Positions 6,395 through 15,500 are shown, counted from the first letter of the stretch. The stretch is DNA of 29,500 nucleotides from an uncultured Blautia sp. (GCA_900549015.1 URMH01000032.1:1-29500); one strand, 5' to 3'. Numbers and translations are program-made. The notes: generated by a model not told the origin, from the sequence alone.

Positions 6395-7780
6395 CTATTT
6401 TTCAAATTCTTTATGATCTCTTTCCAGCTTTTTCTTAATCCGTTTCCCCTGCTCTTTTTCCTCTTCCTTTTCCACCCTGGATTTTGGAAGAATAATATTC
6501 AGCACCACTGCAATAATCGTCGCAAGAACAACCGGAGACTTTCCGAAAATCATAGTTACCCATTCCGGGAAGGTAGCAAGCGCTGCTGTTGCCTGTGATA
6601 CCCCCACGCCAAGCGCTGCTGCAAGCCCTACGATTGAAGAATTTCTGTAATCCATTTCCGCTGTTGCCACAAGCTTCATACCTGTCATGGCAATAGAGGC
6701 GAATACAGAAACGGTTGCTCCTCCAAGCACACATTGAGGAATCGTAGTAAGAATTGCGGAAAACTTCGGAACAATTCCAGCTACTCCGAGAATCACTGCA
6801 CCAAGCCCAAGAACACAGCGGTTAATGACCTTTGTTGTTGTCACGATACCAACGTTCTGACTGAATGTCGCAGTTGGCAGCCCTCCCAAAAGCGCTCCCG
6901 CCATATTGGAAATACCATAAGCTACAATTCCGTTCTGAAGCTCCTGATCTTTTGGCGTTCTGTTCATAGCTCCGATGGTGGTTGCAGAATAATCTCCGAT
7001 CGCCTGCACAGAATTAATTGCAAACAGAAGTCCTATCGCCACACAGGAAGAAATTTCAAATTCCACTCCGAAGTGCATGAATTTCGGAATCTGAAAAACT
7101 CCGGCTTCTCCTACTTTGGCAAAATTCACCATTCCAAAAGGAATGGAAACAATGTAACCTGCGATAATACCAATTAAAATAGAAGCCAGTTTCCAGATAC
7201 CTTTTCCGAAATGGTTCAGACCTGTCACAACTGCCAGAGTGAAAAAAGCAATCAACCAGTTCTGCCAGGAACCGTAGTCTTCGCTTCCTGTTCCTCCTGC
7301 CATATAATTAATGGCTGTGGGATAAAGAGAAAGACCGATTGTAAACACAACCGTTCCTGTGATAAGAGGCGGGAAAAATACGCGTATCTTTTTCACAAAA
7401 ATTCCCATCAGAACTGCCACGACGCCACCTACTATCTGTGCACCAAGGATTGTCGCTATTCCATGCCCCTGTGCGATCGCCTGCATACTGGGAACATAAG
7501 CGAAACTCACTCCCATGATAACCGGAAGCCCGGATCCGATAGCAAATCCGCCTTTTTTTCCGATTGGAAAAAGCTGAAGCAATGTAGACAAAGCCGCAAC
7601 TACAAGCGCTGACTGAATCAAAAGAACCTGCTCTTTATTTTCAAGACCTGCTGCTCCGGAAACAATGATCGCAGGTGTCACGCAGCCCACAATCATTGCC
7701 ACAACGTGCTGAAGAGCAAGCGGCAGCGCCTCACTTATCCGCGGAACTCCTTCCAGTTCAAAAATACTTCCTCGTTTCAC
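6395..7780 (-). CDS. Uracil/xanthine permease (NCS2 family)
   Basis: Integral membrane nucleobase:cation symporter of the NCS2 (NAT) family. The 461-residue product is strongly hydrophobic, consistent with 14 membrane segments. It contains the family features LALQHVVAM near residue 20, QAIGDYSATT in the middle and TATFSQNVGIV, the region of the NAT signature. The C-terminal 30 residues are highly charged and cytoplasmic. The N-terminus and signature resemble xanthine/urate transporters more than UraA, but the substrate is uncertain. I see no purine riboswitch upstream; a plain promoter is present. Confidence 0.88.
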   Translation of the reverse strand: MKRGSIFELEGVPRISEALPLALQHVVAMIVGCVTPAIIVSGAAGLENKEQVLLIQSALVVAALSTLLQLFPIGKKGGFAIGSGLPVIMGVSFAYVPSMQAIAQGHGIATILGAQIVGGVVAVLMGIFVKKIRVFFPPLITGTVVFTIGLSLYPTAINYMAGGTGSEDYGSWQNWLIAFFTLAVVTGLNHFGKGIWKLASILIGIIAGYIVSIPFGMVNFAKVGEAGVFQIPKFMHFGVEFEISSCVAIGLLFAINSVQAIGDYSATTIGAMNRTPKDQELQNGIVAYGISNMAGALLGGLPTATFSQNVGIVTTTKVINRCVLGLGAVILGVAGIVPKFSAILTTIPQCVLGGATVSVFASIAMTGMKLVATAEMDYRNSSIVGLAAALGVGVSQATAALATFPEWVTMIFGKSPVVLATIIAVVLNIILPKSRVEKEEEKEQGKRIKKKLERDHKEFEK

Positions 7781-7812
7781 TGTTTTGTACCTCCCGTTCT
7801 TTTCTTCTATAA

Positions 7813-7841
7813 AGTATATCAGAAAATATCACCAAAAACAA
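7813..7841 (-). promoter_or_regulatory. Promoter of the nucleobase permease
   Basis: On the minus strand, -35 TTGTTT (7836-7841) and -10 TATACT (7813-7818) are separated by 17 bp. The leader is only about 30 nt, too short for a purine riboswitch. Confidence 0.6.
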
Positions 7842-7873
7842 TTAGGTGTAACAAAAAACTTTGTTTTGAATTG

Positions 7874-7899
7874 TACAAAAATCAGAGACAATTTTTGTA
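7874..7899. repeat. Perfect 9-bp inverted repeat
   Basis: The arms 7874-7882 and 7891-7899 are perfectly complementary around an 8-nt centre. It sits between the end of the S8 protease gene and the permease promoter. It is AT-rich, so either a weak terminator for the protease transcript or an operator for the permease. Confidence 0.4.
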
Positions 7900-7930
7900 T
7901 ATTATTCCCATATGGAATCCTTCTTTTCCC

Positions 7931-9682
7931 TTACGACAAAAGCTGGAACGACCGGTACAGGTCAATACGCCCATATCCCCACTCCTGATTTGGATACTGC
8001 ATATTTTCATCACGGACTGCGCCTCTCTGAAGATAGTGCTTCACGTTTGTTCCAGTAAAAAACGGAGCGTTTTCCCGGATAATCGACCACTCAAAAAGAA
8101 GCGCTGCAATTCCCGCTGCCTGTGCGGCAGCAAGACTTGTTCCTGACGCATTTCCAAACTGATTGCCTGGAAATGCTGCTTTTACATTCACTCCCGGTGC
8201 TGCAAAATGCGGTGTCACCATACCGTCCGGAGCAAATCCTCTTCCAGCTTCCAGATAAAGACTGTTATCCCTGTAATTATACGCAGTAACTGTTGTGCTG
8301 TCTATTGAATCCCCCGGAGAAGTCACCGTATTATACGGCGTTGGTTCAAGAAAATACGTATCCTTTGACACGAGCCCATTTACAGGAAGCCACATATGAA
8401 AATTTACACTCTGTCCGTCTCTTACTCTTACCCGAAGTTTCCATATCCCCGAGGACGGGTGAAGAAAGCGAAAATAAATGAGCGGATACCCTGTCTGCCG
8501 CTCTATTGAGATATAATTTACAAGAACCTTCGTTTCCACAAACACAAAAGAAAGAGTCTGCGTTCCCGCACCAAGCGACGTACTTACATCAAGAATCTCT
8601 CCTGTGGGAGACTGTACAGAAACTTCATATACTTCCGGCGGCTCTCCCCAGAACTCCATAGTAAATCCTTCCTCTCCCTCTCCCACTCGAAGTTCTGCTG
8701 TTACTTCATTGTTTTCCCGCCCCAGTTTTCCCCTGAAATGATGCCTTGCAGCACCTTCATTCCCCGCTGCAACAGAAACAGAAACCTGGCTGAATCCTGA
8801 AATATAACTGACATACTGGCTAAGAGAGCTTTCTCCAATATGTGCCCCCTGGCTGCTTCCCACTCCCAGGCAAATGGAAAGAGGCATACGAAGAAAATTG
8901 GCAAGCCTTGTCACCTGATAAATCCCCAGCATAATATCATTTTCCTGAAAAACTTCCGCATTTCTGGGATAAAGGTAAAACTCCCTCAGATAATCTTTTG
9001 CCGTCTTTAGCTTTACAATAAGAAGGGTGGCTTCCGGAGCTGCACCTGAGAAATTTTCCTCCAGCACCTGATTTCCTGCCGCGATTCCTGCAAGTCTTGT
9101 GCCATGCCCGTTTTCATCTTTGGAAGGTACGATTTCCAGAGGCATCTCTGATTCTAAAGCTCTGTTAATATCCTCCGCAGTAAAAAGCTTTCCGTAGGGA
9201 ACTCTTTCATCATCTCTCCCCTCAATGGTCTGATCCCATAAATATGCGATTCTTGTTTTTCCGTTTTCATCGCGAAATACTTCATTTTCGTAGTCAATTC
9301 CCGAATCAATCACAGCTACTGCCGTCCCTTTCCCCCGAAGCTGTAAATACGGATGGTCGTGAAGCCGAATCACTCCGGACGCACTTAACGCTTCCATATC
9401 CATATATGTATAACACTTGGGAATGGAATTGTATGAGTAACTGTTAATCTGAAGCTCCCCTACCTGGTCAAGAGGAACGTATGCCACTCCGAAAATTTCA
9501 TTAATCACCTGAAAACTGGCGTCTGAAATAGCGTCAATGGGTCCGTGTATATTCTGTACGTACTTTATAAGAAAATCCCCGTAGTCCTGGCTCTGGGCAG
9601 GAACTGCCGCTAAAGCCTGAACTGCAGGGATTCTTTCCTGTGATGTAATTGTCTTCTCCTCAAAATCTTCCGCTGTCAGCAT
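7931..9682 (-). CDS. S8 family (subtilisin-like) peptidase, Csp-like
   Basis: Serine protease of 583 residues. The triad is visible: Asp126 in AVIDSGID, His193 in ENGHGTRLAG and Ser near residue 516 in GNASGTSLAAAQAAG. A large insertion of about 200 residues between His and Ser carries a jelly-roll-like region, the arrangement of the Csp germination proteases and their many Lachnospiraceae relatives. All three catalytic residues are intact, so it should be active. I see no signal peptide. The ATG at 9682 has GGAG 6 nt upstream; an earlier TTG at 9694 is unlikely. It starts about 70 nt after the hexosaminidase gene and may share its transcript. A germination role is inference only. Confidence 0.85.
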   Translation of the reverse strand: MLTAEDFEEKTITSQERIPAVQALAAVPAQSQDYGDFLIKYVQNIHGPIDAISDASFQVINEIFGVAYVPLDQVGELQINSYSYNSIPKCYTYMDMEALSASGVIRLHDHPYLQLRGKGTAVAVIDSGIDYENEVFRDENGKTRIAYLWDQTIEGRDDERVPYGKLFTAEDINRALESEMPLEIVPSKDENGHGTRLAGIAAGNQVLEENFSGAAPEATLLIVKLKTAKDYLREFYLYPRNAEVFQENDIMLGIYQVTRLANFLRMPLSICLGVGSSQGAHIGESSLSQYVSYISGFSQVSVSVAAGNEGAARHHFRGKLGRENNEVTAELRVGEGEEGFTMEFWGEPPEVYEVSVQSPTGEILDVSTSLGAGTQTLSFVFVETKVLVNYISIERQTGYPLIYFRFLHPSSGIWKLRVRVRDGQSVNFHMWLPVNGLVSKDTYFLEPTPYNTVTSPGDSIDSTTVTAYNYRDNSLYLEAGRGFAPDGMVTPHFAAPGVNVKAAFPGNQFGNASGTSLAAAQAAGIAALLFEWSIIRENAPFFTGTNVKHYLQRGAVRDENMQYPNQEWGYGRIDLYRSFQLLS

Positions 9683-9752
9683 GGCGTTCTCCAAACAGAT
9701 AACCTTGGTACAGACTATGCGGAGGGGGCGGGTTTTATGAAGCGAGAGTTTC

Positions 9753-11669
9753 TCAAACCCCTTCCATATTCCCGGCGGAAATCATTCTGTCCCACAAATT
9801 TGGTACGCGGCACGGCAGAAGCTCTACTTCAAGCTCTTCAATATGTTCCAGTTTTCCCTCTGTGAATGCTTCAATTCTCGCTGCCTCTGAGCGGGCACGG
9901 GCAGAAACACCGGCAAACCGAATATCAAGCAGCTCGTACCCGAACGGCTTATACTCTTCCATCCACAATTTCTGACGCTGGATTCTTAAGCTTTCTGCCA
10001 GCTCCCCTATCCTCAATAATTCCTGTCTGCAGACACATAATTTATCTTTGTCGCCTGTCTGATACGCATTTCGTATCCTTCTGTTTATATTTGCCTTTTT
10101 GCTCAAAAGCTCTGCAAGAATTCCATAATATTTGAAAAGCTCCCTGTCCTCTGCTTCCTCCGACTTTTCCTCAACTATTTTTGACAGTTGCTCATTCAGC
10201 ATCTCATACTGCTCCTGCATTTCTTCCTCATAAAGGCTTTCAGATGCAATTCCCATAAAGTTATCCTCATAAAAAATAATTTTTGACGGATTTTCACTGT
10301 CTTTGTTATATTCAGGCAAATCGAAAATCTGCTCCAGCTCTTCTTTTTTATATTTTCTGTTATCAAATGCGTCCAGAAGGCAATACTGCTCCCATTTTCT
10401 TTTCAAAACAAATGCAAATCTTTCCGATACCCAGTCTTTATCAGGCAGTCTGCTGAATCCAAATTCCCCAAAAAGAGCCAGAAGGGGAAGAACTGTCTCA
10501 AGAGGCGTTTCTGCACTGTTATCCATCCAGGCTGTACAAAATACATCCTTAATTCCTTTATTTTGGCATGCCGTCAGCGCATCCTGAGTTGTCCGGAAAG
10601 CCTTGCTGATTCCCGGTGCAATTCCGTTCCATGTCCATGCCCCGCCTGCAAACACAACCGGATTTCCCATTTTCTGATGAAGGTTTAAATATTTTTCATA
10701 AAAAGGCACGCCATCATGGTAATAATCCCAGTAGCAAAGCGTAGTCTCTGAAGAAAGATTTTCCTGATTTAAAGGCTCTGCATCTTCCGCCAGACTATAA
10801 TATCCCTCTGAGCCAAAGTTAAATTTCAGGTACATATCTGACCAGATAATCGGGCTCAACTCTCTTTTTCTGCACTCCTCTGTCAGCCATTCCAGATGAC
10901 GTTTCATAACAGCAGCCGGATTTTGCCAGCCGTTTTTATCCAGGAATCTTCCACGTCCCAGATTCTCCGCCTCATCCATGCCAAGATGAACAATTCCACA
11001 GGAAAAACACTTTTTCACAGTATCAAGAAGCGCTTTTAAAAGTTCCTCTGTCTCCGGTATCTCTAAAAGAAGAATGTCGTCAATATCTCTGTATTTTTCA
11101 AATGCCGGCTGTTTTAATGCGCTTCTTAAGTGTGCCAGCGTCTGAATACACGGAATCAGCGTAACGCCAAACTCCTTTCCAAACGCATCGCACTCTTTCA
11201 TCTCCTCTTTTGAAAAACGCCCACGCAAATATCCCCAGTATGGATACCCTTCGATTTCAAGCGTATCTTCCACATATAAGTAAAGACGGTTCATCCCAAA
11301 TGCAGCAAGCCGTACAATGTATTTTTTTATTGTGTTTACAGTTGGTACCGAGTTTCTGGAGCAGTCCAGCATCACTCCATTTGAATGAAAATATACATTT
11401 TCCTCTCTACTCCAGGACTCCTTCTCAATATTTTGAAGAATCAGAGACACACCCCTGAAAAAATGCGCCTTTTCATGAAAAGAAACGCTGCAGTTTTTCC
11501 CGTCTTTTTTAACCTTTAAAGATTCTTCTTCACATGGCTCTGTCAGAATACAAATATCGGCATTCTGTTTTTCCTCAGTCAAAGTAAAATGATGTACAGA
11601 TAAAAGAATTTCCAGACCGGATTTTAATTCTTCCTGTCTGTTTTCAAGATAAACGGTTCTTGTTCCCAT
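9753..11669 (-). CDS. GH20 beta-N-acetylhexosaminidase (GH20C type)
   Basis: Removes terminal beta-linked GlcNAc or GalNAc from glycan fragments, using substrate-assisted catalysis. The 638-residue product carries the catalytic Asp-Glu pair (Asp232-Glu233) in HLGMDEAENLGRG, preceded by MLDCSRNSVPTV (100-111), LYVEDTLEIEGYPYWGYLRG and CIQTLAHL. It closely follows the layout of the pneumococcal GH20C enzyme. There is no signal peptide, so it acts inside the cell on imported oligosaccharides. The C-terminal third is helical and rich in Glu and Lys. It has its own promoter and GAGGG before the ATG. No N-acetylhexosamine transporter adjoins it. Confidence 0.9.
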   Translation of the reverse strand: MGTRTVYLENRQEELKSGLEILLSVHHFTLTEEKQNADICILTEPCEEESLKVKKDGKNCSVSFHEKAHFFRGVSLILQNIEKESWSREENVYFHSNGVMLDCSRNSVPTVNTIKKYIVRLAAFGMNRLYLYVEDTLEIEGYPYWGYLRGRFSKEEMKECDAFGKEFGVTLIPCIQTLAHLRSALKQPAFEKYRDIDDILLLEIPETEELLKALLDTVKKCFSCGIVHLGMDEAENLGRGRFLDKNGWQNPAAVMKRHLEWLTEECRKRELSPIIWSDMYLKFNFGSEGYYSLAEDAEPLNQENLSSETTLCYWDYYHDGVPFYEKYLNLHQKMGNPVVFAGGAWTWNGIAPGISKAFRTTQDALTACQNKGIKDVFCTAWMDNSAETPLETVLPLLALFGEFGFSRLPDKDWVSERFAFVLKRKWEQYCLLDAFDNRKYKKEELEQIFDLPEYNKDSENPSKIIFYEDNFMGIASESLYEEEMQEQYEMLNEQLSKIVEEKSEEAEDRELFKYYGILAELLSKKANINRRIRNAYQTGDKDKLCVCRQELLRIGELAESLRIQRQKLWMEEYKPFGYELLDIRFAGVSARARSEAARIEAFTEGKLEHIEELEVELLPCRVPNLWDRMISAGNMEGV

Positions 11670-11710
11670 AAAAATCCCTCGCTTTTTGTTTTGTCGTTTT
11701 GTATTATCCT

Positions 11711-11739
11711 ATTATAATTCCTGTATGTTCTACAGTAAA
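11711..11739 (-). promoter_or_regulatory. Promoter of the GH20 gene
   Basis: On the minus strand, -35 TTTACT (11734-11739) and a perfect -10 TATAAT (11711-11716) are separated by 17 bp. It lies immediately downstream of the lgt terminator, so GH20 is transcribed independently of the lgt operon. Confidence 0.7.
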
Positions 11740-11768
11740 TACAAAAAGAGACTTTTTCAAGCCTCTTT
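11740..11768 (-). terminator. Intrinsic terminator of the lgt operon
   Basis: A stem pairs 11745-11754 with 11759-11768 around a 4-nt loop, with one G-U pair, followed by a T-rich tract on the minus strand. The stem includes the last codons and stop of lgt. Confidence 0.6.
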
Positions 11769-12527
11769 TCTCATATTTCTCTTCTTCCTTAGCAAAAGAA
11801 ACATTCCCACTCCTGCCAGTCCTGTAAAAATAGAAATAAACTGCGATGTGGAAAGCGCCCCCACGCTTCCTCTTATTAAATCTCCCCGGGAAAATTCCAG
11901 GATAAACCGTCCTATGCTGTAGCATACAAGATACGCTGCCGCCACTTCTCCGTCTGTCTTTTTGTGCTTCGCAATATACAAAAGCAGCGCAAAGTGAAGA
12001 AAATCAAGGACGCTGGAATAAATCTGCGTAGGAATCAGCGGCACGTCGTTTGGCGCAAAATCAGATTCCCGAAACGTAATGGAAAGGGGACAATTCGTCT
12101 CTCTTCCATAACAGCACCCTGAAAGGAAACATCCGATTCTTCCAAAGCCCTGGGCAAGAGCAACAGATGGCATTACAAGATCAAAAAATGCAAGGAAATT
12201 CAGCTTTTTCACTCTGGCGTAAATATATCCTGCAAGGATTCCGCCTATTATTCCGCCGTACACAACAAATCCGTCCATCATGTTTTTGAGATAATACAGC
12301 GGGTCTTCCAAAACATCCTTCCACTCTGTGATCCAGAAGAGAAGCTTTGCAGAAAGAAAGCCTCCAAGCACACACCAGATTACAATATAAAAAACGTGCT
12401 CATATGGCAGACCCTGTTTTCTGGCTCTGCATTCTGTCACAATGTACGCTGCGAAAATTCCAATGGCAATCATAAGTCCGTATCCATATACAGTAAACGG
12501 ACCGATTGTCAGTAACTCATTTTTCAT
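11757..12527 (-). CDS. lgt: Prolipoprotein diacylglyceryl transferase
   Basis: Integral membrane enzyme that transfers diacylglycerol from phosphatidylglycerol to the lipobox Cys of prolipoproteins, the first lipoprotein maturation step. The 256-residue product shows seven probable membrane segments, YGGIIGG (90-96) and the Lgt signature in its Clostridia form GRIGCFLSGCCYGR (129-142). The ATG at 12527 has AAAGGAG about 7 nt upstream and overlaps the previous gene by 11 nt, so it is translationally coupled. The upstream in-frame extension belongs to the neighbour's DNA and is not used. Confidence 0.93.
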   Translation of the reverse strand: MKNELLTIGPFTVYGYGLMIAIGIFAAYIVTECRARKQGLPYEHVFYIVIWCVLGGFLSAKLLFWITEWKDVLEDPLYYLKNMMDGFVVYGGIIGGILAGYIYARVKKLNFLAFFDLVMPSVALAQGFGRIGCFLSGCCYGRETNCPLSITFRESDFAPNDVPLIPTQIYSSVLDFLHFALLLYIAKHKKTDGEVAAAYLVCYSIGRFILEFSRGDLIRGSVGALSTSQFISIFTGLAGVGMFLLLRKKRNMRKEA

Positions 12528-13299
12528 TAAAAACTCCTTTTTCTTTAAAAAATTTAAGGATCCGTCCATTTCCCTTATCGTTAAGAGATAAACCGTTCCA
12601 ATTTTCCGGCTCTCCCTCTCCGCAGACATCAATCCCCAAAAGCGGAATCCTGTTTTCACTTAAATAAGAAAAAACCTCTTCCAGAAAATCAAAAAGCTCC
12701 TCTTCTTTTGTGTCTCCCTGACTCCACCCGGTACAGGCTTCCTCCTCGCAGAGAATATCTCTGTCTACCGATATATATAATGGAAGGGAAATTTTTTCAA
12801 CATACTGTTTAATGAGGCTTTTGTCCCCCTCTTTATATGCTTCCCACAGCCTTTCCCTTCCAAAGAACTCTGTTTTTTCCTGAAAAGAAGCTTCCACTTC
12901 CTCCCAGTCCTTCTGAGGCGGTCCCGCAAGAAAAACCTTCTTTAAATATGGCTGCGTTTCCAGAGCATGGGCAATCCAGCCGCCGCAGGAAAGGATTCCT
13001 CCAAAAGCCGGAAGCTGCATATCCGTATGATTATCAAGTACGAGAAGCTGAAAAGGCTCTCTTATTTTTTCCAGCCAGAGCCTTGTCATATAATGATAAT
13101 TCCCGGAATCCAGAAAATGAATCCCCTTAAAAGAAAAAGATTCCATTCTTTTTTGAAGGCTTTCCCACGCCTCATCATCACAGTAACAATTTGTACCGGG
13201 AATATCCTGCGCAGAAATCCACCGCACCTCTTCTTCCTTCCAGAAATTTTCCTCCCGGTATACCCCCGAAAAATCCATAAGAACGACTTTGTTTTTCAA
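12517..13299 (-). CDS. Arginase-family (ureohydrolase-fold) protein
   Basis: The product is 260 residues with the arginase-like metal-binding pattern: GNYHYM (first His, about residue 69), LDNHTDMQ (88-95) and SVDRDIL (177-183), in the order seen in binuclear Mn enzymes. The exact arginase signatures differ (DNHTD rather than DAHxD), so the substrate is not arginine with any certainty; agmatinase-like or unrelated amidine hydrolysis is possible. A TTG start at 13299 overlaps the preceding TGA stop as TTGA and has GGAGG 10 nt upstream; a GTG at 13308 sits too close to that site. It links an HdeD-like gene with lgt in one overlapping unit. Confidence 0.75.
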   Translation of the reverse strand: MKNKVVLMDFSGVYREENFWKEEEVRWISAQDIPGTNCYCDDEAWESLQKRMESFSFKGIHFLDSGNYHYMTRLWLEKIREPFQLLVLDNHTDMQLPAFGGILSCGGWIAHALETQPYLKKVFLAGPPQKDWEEVEASFQEKTEFFGRERLWEAYKEGDKSLIKQYVEKISLPLYISVDRDILCEEEACTGWSQGDTKEEELFDFLEEVFSYLSENRIPLLGIDVCGEGEPENWNGLSLNDKGNGRILKFFKEKGVFNEK

Positions 13300-14084
13300 T
13301 CTTTCCACTCCTCCAGAATTTCTTCCTGCGGTTCTTCTTTCTGCGCTTTTTCTCTCTCTTCTTCCTCATACGCATTTCGTTCTGTTTTTTCCGGCGTTTC
13401 TGTCAACGTCATCTCTGTCACAGTGTCGGGCACTTTATTCTCTCTGTAAGAATCTTCCCGCCATTCCGGAATCTCCTCGGCTGTCTCCTTAATTTCTTCC
13501 GTTTTCTCAGTATTCTCTTCACTTTCTTGTTCCTGCTTTTCAGCAGCCGCTTTCAGCCCTCTTTTTAACAGGAAGTAAAATATAAAATCTGCTGCTCCGT
13601 TTACCATAAGCACCCATCCGTCAAAAAGAATGGTTGTTTTTGTCTTCACAAATGGATTCGCCATCATAATTCCGCCCAGAATAATAAAAATCAGACTGAC
13701 AAAGAGAAATACCTGCCATTCTGTTCTTTTTCTTTTTTTTAGCTGAAAGCTCCCCTTTAGCTTCCAGATACTGTCCACCAGTACAAATGCTCCCAAAAGA
13801 AGCGGCAGAAGTTTTACAACAATCACAGGATTAAAAAACAAAAATCCTCCCAGAACAAAAACAATCACACCTGTAAATAAATCCAGAATTGTAGCGGTAT
13901 CTTTTCCTCTTATATAAATAGAGAGGTGATACAATCCTGCTGCTGCCAGCACAATGCCAAACACCACTTTACAGATAATATTTACTGTCTGCGCTGGCAT
14001 AAGAACAAGACAGATTCCAAGCAATACATAAAACCCGGAAGAAATAAGCTCTCCCCTTAAAATACCGGCAATCTTTTTTCCCAT
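13296..14084 (-). CDS. HdeD family (DUF308) membrane protein
   Basis: The product is 262 residues. Residues 1-180 hold about six short hydrophobic segments in the repeated DUF308/HdeD pattern (GICLVLMPAQT; GGFLFFNPVIVV; LGGIMMANPFV). They are followed by a cytoplasmic tail of about 80 residues extremely rich in Glu and Lys. In Enterobacteria HdeD is linked to acid resistance; here the role is unknown. It is the first gene of a unit with the arginase-fold protein and lgt, all with overlapping ends. Confidence 0.8.
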   Translation of the reverse strand: MGKKIAGILRGELISSGFYVLLGICLVLMPAQTVNIICKVVFGIVLAAAGLYHLSIYIRGKDTATILDLFTGVIVFVLGGFLFFNPVIVVKLLPLLLGAFVLVDSIWKLKGSFQLKKRKRTEWQVFLFVSLIFIILGGIMMANPFVKTKTTILFDGWVLMVNGAADFIFYFLLKRGLKAAAEKQEQESEENTEKTEEIKETAEEIPEWREDSYRENKVPDTVTEMTLTETPEKTERNAYEEEEREKAQKEEPQEEILEEWKD

Positions 14085-14157
14085 ATGTCATTCCTCCATC
14101 TTTGTTAGTTAAAACAAGTATACCCCCTTTCGCGGCCTTCGTCTATAACATTTTCCC

Positions 14158-14186
14158 TTGAAGTTTTCCCTTTTACTCCTTATAAT
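14158..14186 (+). promoter_or_regulatory. Strong sigma-A promoter of the O-acylation cassette
   Basis: -35 TTGAAG (14158-14163), a 17-bp spacer and a perfect -10 TATAAT (14181-14186), about 45 bp before the first gene. It drives the four plus-strand genes to the terminator at 18083. Confidence 0.8.
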
Positions 14187-14231
14187 AATACCGTTGATAT
14201 ATACAGAAAGAAAAAGAAAGAAGGATAAAAA

Positions 14232-15017
14232 TTGAAAAAGAATTGGAAAAGAATCCTTATTCCTGCAGCCCTCCTTTTGACGGCAGGAATTATTTTTGTG
14301 TCTGTCCGCCTTTCTCTTCCAAAAGATGACGCCTGCGCAGAAAATGTAGTGCGCCTTCAGACAATGGAAGACTCTGATATTTCTCAGACGGAAAAGGAAC
14401 TTCAGGCACTTAAAAATTCTGATAAAGAAGAGGCGCTTTCCAAAATGCAGGAGGAAATCACTTCTGAAGGTACAATTCTCGACGATGTACAAATCCGTCA
14501 AGCATTTCAGGGCTGTGTCATACTTGGAGACTCTATTACAGAATCCATTGTAGAATACGGATTCCTTGACACAGATGTTGTTGTCAGCAAGCGGGGTCTT
14601 TCCATTGCCCACGCAGACGAACAGATTGAAACGGCTGTCGGCCTTCACCCTTCTGTAATTTTTATGGCATTCGGCTCCAATGACCTGGAAGAATATGCAG
14701 AAGACTCTGCCTCCTTTATTGATGCTTACAGACAACAGATACAAAAGCTTCAGAAAGCCCTTCCTGATTCCCCCATTTATATAAACGGAATCCTTCCTAT
14801 TTTGCAGTCTGCCATTGACGAAATCCCGGCGCTTGGAAATTATCCCCAATATAACGAAGGACTTCAGGCGCTCTGTGAAGAAATGGGCTGCACCTTTATT
14901 GACAACTCTTTTATTATAGAAAACAATGAAAGTATGTATGAGCCGGATGGTGAGCACGTTGTTCTTGATTTCTACCCAAAATGGCTTACCTATATGGCGG
15001 AAACGGCAGGACTGTAG
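14232..15017 (+). CDS. Membrane-anchored SGNH/GDSL hydrolase
   Basis: Esterase or acyltransferase of the SGNH fold, 261 residues. An N-terminal membrane anchor (residues 7-27) places the catalytic domain outside. Block I ILGDSITES gives Ser101, block III FGSND gives Asn150, and block V DGEH gives Asp239/His242. A helical, acidic stretch (45-80) links anchor and domain. The start is TTG with AAGGA 7 nt upstream; no ATG fits. As the first gene of a cassette with MBOAT and DHHW proteins, it probably adds or removes acyl groups on a surface polymer. Confidence 0.82.
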   Translation: MKKNWKRILIPAALLLTAGIIFVSVRLSLPKDDACAENVVRLQTMEDSDISQTEKELQALKNSDKEEALSKMQEEITSEGTILDDVQIRQAFQGCVILGDSITESIVEYGFLDTDVVVSKRGLSIAHADEQIETAVGLHPSVIFMAFGSNDLEEYAEDSASFIDAYRQQIQKLQKALPDSPIYINGILPILQSAIDEIPALGNYPQYNEGLQALCEEMGCTFIDNSFIIENNESMYEPDGEHVVLDFYPKWLTYMAETAGL

Positions 15018-15020
15018 CTT

Positions 15021-15500
15021 ATGAAATCAAAAAAATATCTTTTTATAAAAATTGCACTGACATCCTTTCTTCTTGTGTATCTCGCTTTTCTTTACACAGC
15101 AGACAGGGCAAATGATATTCCCATGGAAGAGATTGCCGCTTCCATGGAACAGGATACAGACATCACAGCACTTCAAAAACGAGAGCGCGCAGATTTAAAA
15201 CACTTTTACCAGATTTCAGATGGAGACACGAAAGGATACTTTTTTTATAAGGCAGTCTCCCCTATGTCTGTGGAGGAAATCCTCATTGTAAAAGGCAGGG
15301 ACAAAAATCAGGCTGCTGCTTTCCTTGAAAATATGGAATCCCACCTTGCAAGCCAGAAAAATGTATTTGGCGGTTATGGCACAGACCAGATGGCGCTTCT
15401 TGGGGACGCAGTGGTGGAAACCCGTGGAAACTACGCGTTTTATATGTGCGGTCCGAAATCCTCTGTATGGCGGGAAAACCTCCTGTCCCTGATTTCATAG
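15021..15500 (+). CDS. DUF4358 domain protein
   Basis: The product is 159 residues with an N-terminal membrane segment (7-24) and an extracytoplasmic domain. FYQISDGDTKGYFFYKA and VEEILIVKGRD followed by a helix match the DUF4358 family, which is typically found beside MBOAT and SGNH/DHHW genes in Clostridia. There is no lipobox Cys, so it is anchored by its uncleaved segment. It starts 3 nt after the SGNH stop. Its function is unknown; the constant neighbourhood suggests an accessory of the acylation machinery. Confidence 0.75.
   Translation: MKSKKYLFIKIALTSFLLVYLAFLYTADRANDIPMEEIAASMEQDTDITALQKRERADLKHFYQISDGDTKGYFFYKAVSPMSVEEILIVKGRDKNQAAAFLENMESHLASQKNVFGGYGTDQMALLGDAVVETRGNYAFYMCGPKSSVWRENLLSLIS

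Noticed and set aside
7874..7899. Inverted repeat as a strong terminator of the protease gene
   Set aside because: The stem is AT-only apart from one GC pair per arm and lacks a proper T-tract, so it is listed only as a repeat.
7781..7930. Possible purine riboswitch upstream of the xanthine/uracil permease
   Set aside because: A clear promoter lies only about 30 nt upstream of the gene, and none of the conserved purine-aptamer loop sequences is visible.
14109..14957. A 282-codon minus-strand ORF opposite the SGNH hydrolase gene
   Set aside because: Antisense shadow with runs of Arg/Lys/Phe and no start signal; the plus strand has a clear promoter, start and catalytic motifs.
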